Source: Candidatus Tectimicrobiota bacterium (GTDB lineage Bacteria; JACPSX01). From it: a stretch of DNA of 10,067 nt. The stretch spans positions 1 to 10,067 of the forward strand of contig JACPSX010000124.1 of the NCBI GenBank assembly GCA_016193065.1. The letters run 5' to 3'. The position numbers and the translations under genes are program-made. Of this stretch, positions 6,168 to 10,067 are shown piece after piece. Below the pieces are notes generated by a model. It saw only the letters and a program-made list of their open reading frames with translations, did no database searches and was not told the origin of the DNA. Position 1 is the stretch's first letter, and every line of letters starts with the position of its first letter.

Positions 6168-7538
6168 TTAAAGCTTGGCTACGTCGATCCGCCGTTTGTC
6201 CTCCTTAAACGGCACCTTGGTAACAGTAGCGCGGATCTCTCTCTGAGGACCACCTCGATCCCCCCAAACGACTGTAACGTCCATCCCCGGCTCGGCAAAG
6301 TCCTTGTCGATCACGCAAAGGGAGATCATTTGGCGGAAATAAGGACTATAAACGCGAGATGTGGAGCACCCGACAACGTTTCCATCCTTCAGGACTTTAT
6401 CGGGATCCAACGAGTGTTTATGATTGACCCGGGGCAGTTCCATCGGGGTGGGTATCGGCCCTGCGCGGAACAAGGCAGCATAGACATCAATAACGTCTTC
6501 ACTATTCCATTTGAGTCCAACGATCCGCCGGGCGGGTCCGCCGGCGTTCTTCTCAACAATGAGTGCTTCTCGTCCCATGAAGTCGTGGGTGTCGAGAGAG
6601 ACTTCTTTATCCCAGCCAAGCTCAAAGGGCGAACGCATTAGTTCGCTGGGATCGGACCATTCATAGCTTCCGCCTTTGGTGTCCAGTTTGTGGGCCTTCG
6701 AGCTCCCTCCCGTTGTCGATGCTGCGGGCCAGAAGTCTCTGCCGATGGTGGGGAAGCAGCCTTCAACGTGGCTGATCAGTTGCGACCTTCCGCCAAGTAA
6801 TCTGAGCCCGAATTCTTTGCCTGCTTCGTGGATAGCCACCCAAATGTCATTACCGATCTCTGAGGGGCCATGAACTTCGTATCCCAGTTCTCCGGTCACG
6901 CCCGTCCTGAGAATGCGGACATCGTGTTGCCCGATCTTCGTCATCCTGGTGTAACTAAACTTAATATCCCGCAGGTTTTCCCGGGTCGTCTTCTCCATTA
7001 CGTATAAGGACTTCGGCCCTTGTATGACGAACACGAATTCGTCAGGGCTGTCGATCCTTGCTTCAGCGTTTCGTTTGGCCTGCTGGAACCAATAGCTGAG
7101 CCAGTAAGCCCCGCCGCCGCTGTATCTATACTCTTCCTCGGAAATCTTGTAGAGGATGCCCTCGCCAGCCACTTTTCCCTGCTCGTTCGTTTGTATCGCA
7201 TGTTTGATTTGGCCGAGATTGAATTTGTGCAGGTTATTTACACAGTAGTAGCTAAGGAACTCCAGCGCATCGGGACCCTTAATACGGAACTTGGTGAGTG
7301 CGCTCCAGTCACCCAGATAGGCCGTTTCGTGAAAGGACAAGCCTTCCTCGATGAAGTTAGTGTATTGCCAGGGAATCCATTCGGAGATGAACTTCCACAT
7401 GATGTTGCAGGCGCCATGGTTCTCCTGGGCTGCCGCGGCCGGACTGAATACGGCTGGTCGCTCAAAATAGAAGGGCCGATCCCACTCAAGCGACCTCCTG
7501 TATTCCTCGCGAAACTTTTGGATGTCCAGTTGTGACAT
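6168..7538 (-). CDS. GcvT-fold tetrahydrofolate-dependent methyltransferase / O-demethylase (LigM-like)
   Basis: Predicted 456-residue cytosolic enzyme of the aminomethyltransferase (GcvT) superfamily. The long form, with GPDALEFLSYYCVNNL near residue 88, FVIQGPKSLYVMEK near 170, GELGYEVHGP near 216, FELGWDKEVSLDTHDFMGREAL near 306, WNSEDVIDVYAALF near 343, and a C-terminal VVWGDRGGPQREIRATV, resembles LigM, the vanillate/3-O-methylgallate demethylase, more than GcvT of the glycine cleavage system (about 360 residues). Such enzymes pass a methyl group to tetrahydrofolate. Other relatives demethylate DMSP or methylated amines, so the substrate is open. Start ATG 7538 has GGGAG (7546-7550) 7 nt upstream. 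GC content is visibly lower (about 42-58% per line) than in the liv genes (often above 65%), hinting at a separate origin. Same strand as and upstream of livHMGF. Confidence 0.8.
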   Translation of the reverse strand: MSQLDIQKFREEYRRSLEWDRPFYFERPAVFSPAAAAQENHGACNIMWKFISEWIPWQYTNFIEEGLSFHETAYLGDWSALTKFRIKGPDALEFLSYYCVNNLHKFNLGQIKHAIQTNEQGKVAGEGILYKISEEEYRYSGGGAYWLSYWFQQAKRNAEARIDSPDEFVFVIQGPKSLYVMEKTTRENLRDIKFSYTRMTKIGQHDVRILRTGVTGELGYEVHGPSEIGNDIWVAIHEAGKEFGLRLLGGRSQLISHVEGCFPTIGRDFWPAASTTGGSSKAHKLDTKGGSYEWSDPSELMRSPFELGWDKEVSLDTHDFMGREALIVEKNAGGPARRIVGLKWNSEDVIDVYAALFRAGPIPTPMELPRVNHKHSLDPDKVLKDGNVVGCSTSRVYSPYFRQMISLCVIDKDFAEPGMDVTVVWGDRGGPQREIRATVTKVPFKEDKRRIDVAKL

Positions 7539-7575
7539 GAATAAGCTCCCTGCACTCTAAGCTTGGATGAGTAAA

Positions 7576-7694
7576 TTAAGGTGTGCGGATCTCCAACTGG
7601 GGTAGCCGAGCCGCCGGTTGACCGAATTATAACCCCGGATCCGGCCGAGGTTTACGATGTGGCGGAAGTTCCAACTGACCAGCATATCCACCCG
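7576..7694 (-). pseudogene. Remnant of a PIN-domain toxin (C-terminal end, frameshifted)
   Basis: On the minus strand one frame reads RVDMLVSWNFRHIVNLGRIR, then GYNSVNRRLGYP, which is the C-terminal signature of a common group of PIN-domain ribonuclease toxins (typically DVLVSWNFKHIVN...GYNAVNLRLGYPLLEIRTP). After GYP the expected end QLEIRTP and a stop (TAA, 7576-7578) continue in another frame, as if one C had been lost from the C run near 7598-7601. The N-terminal two thirds with the acidic active-site residues are missing. No start codon fits. It is a dead fragment abutting the BrnT-like remnant. Confidence 0.65.
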
Positions 7695-7831
7695 CGCTCG
7701 TATTGGGCACGCTCGGGCCGGGTTGCTTTGCGTGCCGAGACAATCCAGATCGATTCATCCTCACCTCGGAAACAATGGACCACTACGAGAATTCTCAGAG
7801 AAGCGCTCAACCCAAGCAAGATGAACCGATC
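7691..7831 (-). pseudogene. Remnant of a BrnT-like toxin (5'-truncated)
   Basis: A minus-strand frame encodes DRFILLGLSASLRILVVVH, then CFRGEDESIWIVSARKATRP and ERAQYERG. This is the second half of BrnT-type ribonuclease toxins: (E)RF..lG.s...RlLVVVhtyRg...IRIISARKATrrEr..YE. The N-terminal half and any start codon are missing; an in-frame stop (TAA, 7850-7852), which ends the neighbouring DUF1841-like gene, lies upstream. Downstream, the reading passes straight into the PIN remnant in another frame. No BrnA antitoxin gene is visible. Recognition rests on motif memory. Confidence 0.6.
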
Positions 7832-7849
7832 GCCAGCCGCTGTACACTG

Positions 7850-8230
7850 TTACCGTAGCTTCCACCAATCGTCGGCCGTAAAAGTCTTCAGCCTGTCGAA
7901 GTACGGCTTGTGTCTCTCGATGTCACTACCGGTGACTTTTCCACCCAGAAGGTGCTGCAGGTGTTCGCTCAAGACGGACGCAATGGCATGAACCGCGTCG
8001 TGCCGGCTTAACCCCTCCTCTTGGAGTCGAGCGAGCGTATCGACCACAACTGTCTCGACGAGCGCAAGCTGATTCTCGACGATCACGTGCATGCCCGCAT
8101 GCAGCCGCGCATTCGGGAGGCGAATCCGCTTGCGTCGATGATAGGACTCCACGAGCTCGATTCGCTCACCTTCGCCCACACCCAACCAGTCGTCAGCGTC
8201 TGGCCCTCTCTCGGGATCGTATCTCTTCAA
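7850..8230 (-). CDS. Small conserved hypothetical protein (DUF1841-like)
   Basis: Predicted 126-residue soluble protein beginning MKRYDPERGPDADDWLGVGEGERIELVE, followed by YHRRKRIRLPNARLHAGMHVIVENQLA and RLQEEGLSRHDAVHAIASVL. The histidine-containing central helices (H-x-x-x-x-VENQLA and GLSRHDAVHAI) resemble a conserved bacterial family I associate with DUF1841; its function is unknown to me. The start is TTG 8230, supported by GGGAGG with 5-nt spacing (GGAGG-gatcc-TTG). The gene lies 89 nt downstream of the nucleotidyltransferase on the same strand and may share its transcript. The histidines could bind metal, but that is a guess. The sequence is intact and full length, unlike the adjacent toxin remnants. 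Confidence 0.72.
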   Translation of the reverse strand: MKRYDPERGPDADDWLGVGEGERIELVESYHRRKRIRLPNARLHAGMHVIVENQLALVETVVVDTLARLQEEGLSRHDAVHAIASVLSEHLQHLLGGKVTGSDIERHKPYFDRLKTFTADDWWKLR

Positions 8231-8319
8231 GGATCCCTCCCGTTCGTCCTTCCGGGTCCCTCTAAGAGCTTGGCGATAATCTCGATGACGAGCAAGTACC
8301 TGTCCGTATCATCGCACGG

Positions 8320-8886
8320 TTAGACAGCGACGCCAGCCGTGCGGCAGGCTGCTTCCCACTGCGATTGAAGATCGAGATCCCGGACCCAGCGCTCGATGTA
8401 TGCGCGGTCGAGTTCACCCCATCGGATTCTGAGGATTCCGGAAACGTCCTCGATCTGCCGCTCGGACTGCCCGAGCTTCGCCCATTCCAGCTTGGACACA
8501 ATCACGTCCTCCGCACTCGCGATGAACAAGCGAAGGCCCTGAAAGTCGATGGCGGTACGACGATCAAACTCTGCGCTGCTGAACGGCCTGGACTTCCGGA
8601 TGATGAGATCCACCTTCCAGCCCGTCGCAAGGTCGACTAGGTTGAACTGTGTTTGCCGCCGTTGTGCATCCAGCACGGCCTCCAAGTCCACATAGTACTC
8701 GGAATCCGGCAACAGCCGAACGAGCGAGCGCAACTGGTCAGGCGTGGCCGAGATGACAATGTCAATGTCTTGGGTCGCGCGCGGGACGCCATGATACGAA
8801 CTGGCGAACGACCCAGTCAGCATGTACGGGATGCCTGCCTGGTCGAGTACCTCGGCGATGCGACGAAAGATTTCCTGTGCGGTCAC
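8320..8886 (-). CDS. MNT/AbiEii-like nucleotidyltransferase, likely toxin-antitoxin component
   Basis: Predicted 188-residue protein with a minimal nucleotidyltransferase core: GSFASSYHGVPRATQDIDIVI (residues 25-45) gives the G-S motif (Gly25-Ser26) and the paired carboxylates Asp40 and Asp42; KVDLII supplies a likely third acidic residue (Asp93). EDVIVSKLEWAKLGQSERQIEDV (126-148) matches the helical segment seen in AbiEii-type and related proteins. Such enzymes transfer nucleotides to RNA or protein, often as part of toxin-antitoxin pairs. The first active-site block has SFASS rather than the classical SxARG, as in many AbiEii-like proteins. Start is GTG 8886, overlapping the stop of the upstream 74-residue gene by 4 nt (GTGA), so the two are translationally coupled. 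Which partner is toxic is not evident. Confidence 0.82.
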   Translation of the reverse strand: MTAQEIFRRIAEVLDQAGIPYMLTGSFASSYHGVPRATQDIDIVISATPDQLRSLVRLLPDSEYYVDLEAVLDAQRRQTQFNLVDLATGWKVDLIIRKSRPFSSAEFDRRTAIDFQGLRLFIASAEDVIVSKLEWAKLGQSERQIEDVSGILRIRWGELDRAYIERWVRDLDLQSQWEAACRTAGVAV

Positions 8887-9107
8887 CGCAGCACCGGGGG
8901 CAGCGTGCCGGATGCGAACGAGTATCGCAACAGCTCGCGTCTGAGCTCAGAGTCGGACCACTCCGGGTGTTGGCGGCGAAGGCGAACCAGAGACATCTCA
9001 CGGGCAACCAGGCTCATTTCCACAGCGATCCGCAGACGTGCGCTTCCGGTCAAGCCTCCGTGGATCCTGGTCTGGAGCGCGGCCGCTGCCGGGCTGGTGT
9101 CTGTCAT
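8883..9107 (-). CDS. Small partner protein of the nucleotidyltransferase (candidate antitoxin)
   Basis: Predicted 74-residue, Arg- and Leu-rich helical protein: RLRIAVEMSLVAREMSLVRL (25-44), then RRQHPEWSDSELRRELLRYSF (45-64). I recall small proteins with this R-hPEWs-xxELrReLLR pattern encoded directly ahead of nucleotidyltransferases of the AbiEii-like kind in many environmental bacteria, but know no assigned function. It is too short for a HEPN domain and lacks the R-x4-6-H ribonuclease motif. Start ATG 9107 has GAGG with about 7-nt spacing. It overlaps the next gene by GTGA. A TATACT on the minus strand (about 9165-9170) could be its -10, with no clear -35. Confidence 0.72.
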   Translation of the reverse strand: MTDTSPAAAALQTRIHGGLTGSARLRIAVEMSLVAREMSLVRLRRQHPEWSDSELRRELLRYSFASGTLPPVLR

Positions 9108-9266
9108 GGTTATTCCTCACGCGGCACGTTTTCGTGCGTCCGCTCCACAGCAATATTAGCCCGCAGTATATCCAGGCGAACCCAAAAACTCCATCGGAAA
9201 CGTGATTTTGATGCTTCGGCAAGCCTGGGTGACCGTTCGCCTGGTTTTGACAAACTCTCCACAGGC

Positions 9267-9327
9267 TTCGACGCGCTTAGGATGAGCAGGAGAATTCCCT
9301 TCGCCCTTCGACAGGCTCAGGACGAGC
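9267..9327. repeat. Two degenerate copies of a 21-bp intergenic repeat
   Basis: TTCGACGCGCTTAGGATGAGC (9267-9287) and TTCGACAGGCTCAGGACGAGC (9307-9327) agree at 17 of 21 positions and lie 40 bp apart, each followed by a GGAGA-type tail. The second copy is the form found scattered between genes in many environmental genomes. No coding sequence is visible from 9108 to 9432; besides these repeats and the palindrome beside them I see nothing else there. Confidence 0.65.
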
Positions 9328-9367
9328 GGCGGAGATGAGACCGACTCAACGCTCCCCTCACCTTTCT

Positions 9368-9392
9368 CCTCTCCCCCAAATCGGGGGAGAGG
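9368..9392. repeat. CCTCTCCCCC/GGGGGAGAGG palindrome downstream of the binding-protein gene
   Basis: CCTCTCCCCC (9368-9377) and GGGGGAGAGG (9383-9392) form a perfect 10-bp stem around AAATC, with purine-rich partial repeats (GGAGAGGATAGGGAGAGGAGG) alongside. It lies about 40 nt past the stop of the substrate-binding protein on the minus strand and may mark its transcript end, but has no T run on that strand. Confidence 0.6.
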
Positions 9393-9432
9393 ATAGGGAG
9401 AGGAGGAAGCACACGATAGGATGCGGTTCCCG

Positions 9433-10067
9433 TCAGCCCTTGTAGGGGACGAATTTGCCGCCCTTGATCGTGCGGACGGTCATGGGCTTGATGGAATCCC
9501 CGTTGGGCAGGAAGGTGGTCTTCCCGGTCACGCCCGGAAAATCCTTGATCGTCAGGAGCACGCTGCGCATCTTCTCGGCGTCGTAGCCCCCCTTCTCGAT
9601 GGCCAGGGCCAGAATCTTCACCGCATCGTGGAAGCTCCCCGCGAAGTTATCCGGGATCTTGCCGGCCTTTTCCTTGTACTTCTTTACGAAGTTCGCCACC
9701 AGAGGGTCCTTGCTGTCCGGATCGAAGGCCGGAATTGCGTAGATGATCCCTTCGGCAGCCTTGCCTGCCACATCGATGAGCTCGGCCGCTTCCGTGGCCG
9801 AATTACTCAGGATCTGGGCTTTGATCCCCAGTTCGGCCGATTGCTTGACGACCTGGGCCAGAGCCTTAGTCCCGGTCCCCAGGATCGCCAGGATCTCGGG
9901 TCTGGCCGCCCTCACCTTGGTGAGCTGGGAGCGAAAATCGGTCCCCGCATTCTCGTAGGCGTCAACTACTATAATCTCTCCCCCGAGCTCTTTGGTCTTC
10001 CTCTCCATGGTCTCCTTGTAGTACCGCCCCACCTCATCGTTCACATGGAGAACTGCGATCTTCTTCT
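9433..10067 (-). CDS. LIV-type ABC transporter periplasmic substrate-binding protein, C-terminal part
   Basis: The last 210 residues of a type I periplasmic binding protein (Peripla_BP_6 / LivJ-like); the frame is open to the right edge, so the signal peptide and N-lobe are outside. It reads KKIAVLHVNDEVGRYYKE, then GTDFRSQLTKVRAARPEILAI, GFDPDSKDP-like AIPAFDPDSKDP, and DAVKILALAIEKGGYDAEKMRSVL with a C-terminal KTTFLPNGDSIKPMTVRTIKGGKFVPY. GTDF and the IKGGKFVP ending are family hallmarks. Such proteins deliver branched-chain amino acids or, in related systems, amides or aromatic acids to LivHMGF. It is transcribed in the same direction as the liv operon, upstream of it, but separated by about 3.4 kb of methyltransferase and accessory genes. 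Ligand unknown. Confidence 0.9.
   Translation of the reverse strand, partial: KKIAVLHVNDEVGRYYKETMERKTKELGGEIIVVDAYENAGTDFRSQLTKVRAARPEILAILGTGTKALAQVVKQSAELGIKAQILSNSATEAAELIDVAGKAAEGIIYAIPAFDPDSKDPLVANFVKKYKEKAGKIPDNFAGSFHDAVKILALAIEKGGYDAEKMRSVLLTIKDFPGVTGKTTFLPNGDSIKPMTVRTIKGGKFVPYKG

Noticed and set aside
7891-7901. Match to the TTCGACAGGC repeat core inside the DUF1841-like gene
   Set aside because: The bases encode the conserved-looking segment YFDRLK of that protein and lack the rest of the repeat; chance similarity.
7581-7991. 136-residue plus-strand reading frame across the toxin remnants
   Set aside because: Composition and sequence look non-protein; the minus strand of the same region carries clear PIN, BrnT and DUF1841-like protein motifs.

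Overview
The window comes from a GC-rich bacterial chromosome, about 60-65% GC in most genes. The gene content fits an environmental lineage such as Desulfobacterota, Methylomirabilota/Rokubacteria or a relative. That placement is an inference from an LLM-class (luciferase-like) oxidoreductase, a branched-chain amino-acid (LIV-type) ABC operon, a glycine-rich RRM protein, a selenocysteine-type OsmC gene and dispersed C/G-rich palindromes. No rRNA or other phylogenetic marker is present.

Left part, 1-2730: the 5' end of an LLM-class oxidoreductase (minus strand, cut by the window edge) diverges from a pirin gene (plus). A 477-base intergenic region follows. It holds a set of nested inverted repeats that look like a structured RNA (1224-1430), a strong sigma70-type promoter (1453-1481) and a leader of about 190 nt with a hairpin and a 20-codon upstream ORF. 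The leader precedes a small RRM RNA-binding protein, which ends in a strong intrinsic terminator. Next is an OsmC-family gene read as one 169-residue selenoprotein: an in-frame TGA (2379-2381) sits where the family has its reactive cysteine and is followed directly by a bacterial SECIS-like hairpin. Standard annotation would split this gene in two. A C/G-rich palindrome separates it from the convergent operon that follows.

Middle, 2776-5998 (minus): a tightly packed livH-livM-livG-livF operon (two permeases, two ATPases) with overlaps or a 1-nt gap at each junction. Upstream on the same strand is a GcvT/LigM-like, folate-dependent methyltransferase or O-demethylase gene (6168-7538) with visibly lower GC. 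The arrangement suggests uptake of a methylated or methoxylated compound followed by transfer of its methyl group to tetrahydrofolate.

Right part, 7539-9432 (minus): an accessory island. It contains eroded remnants of a PIN-domain toxin and a BrnT-like toxin, an intact small conserved protein of the DUF1841-like type, and an overlapping two-gene pair (74-residue protein plus MNT/AbiEii-like nucleotidyltransferase) that looks like a toxin-antitoxin or defence module. Dispersed repeats follow. The window ends inside a LIV-type periplasmic substrate-binding protein (minus), probably the binding component for the LIV transporter although about 3.4 kb of other genes separate them.
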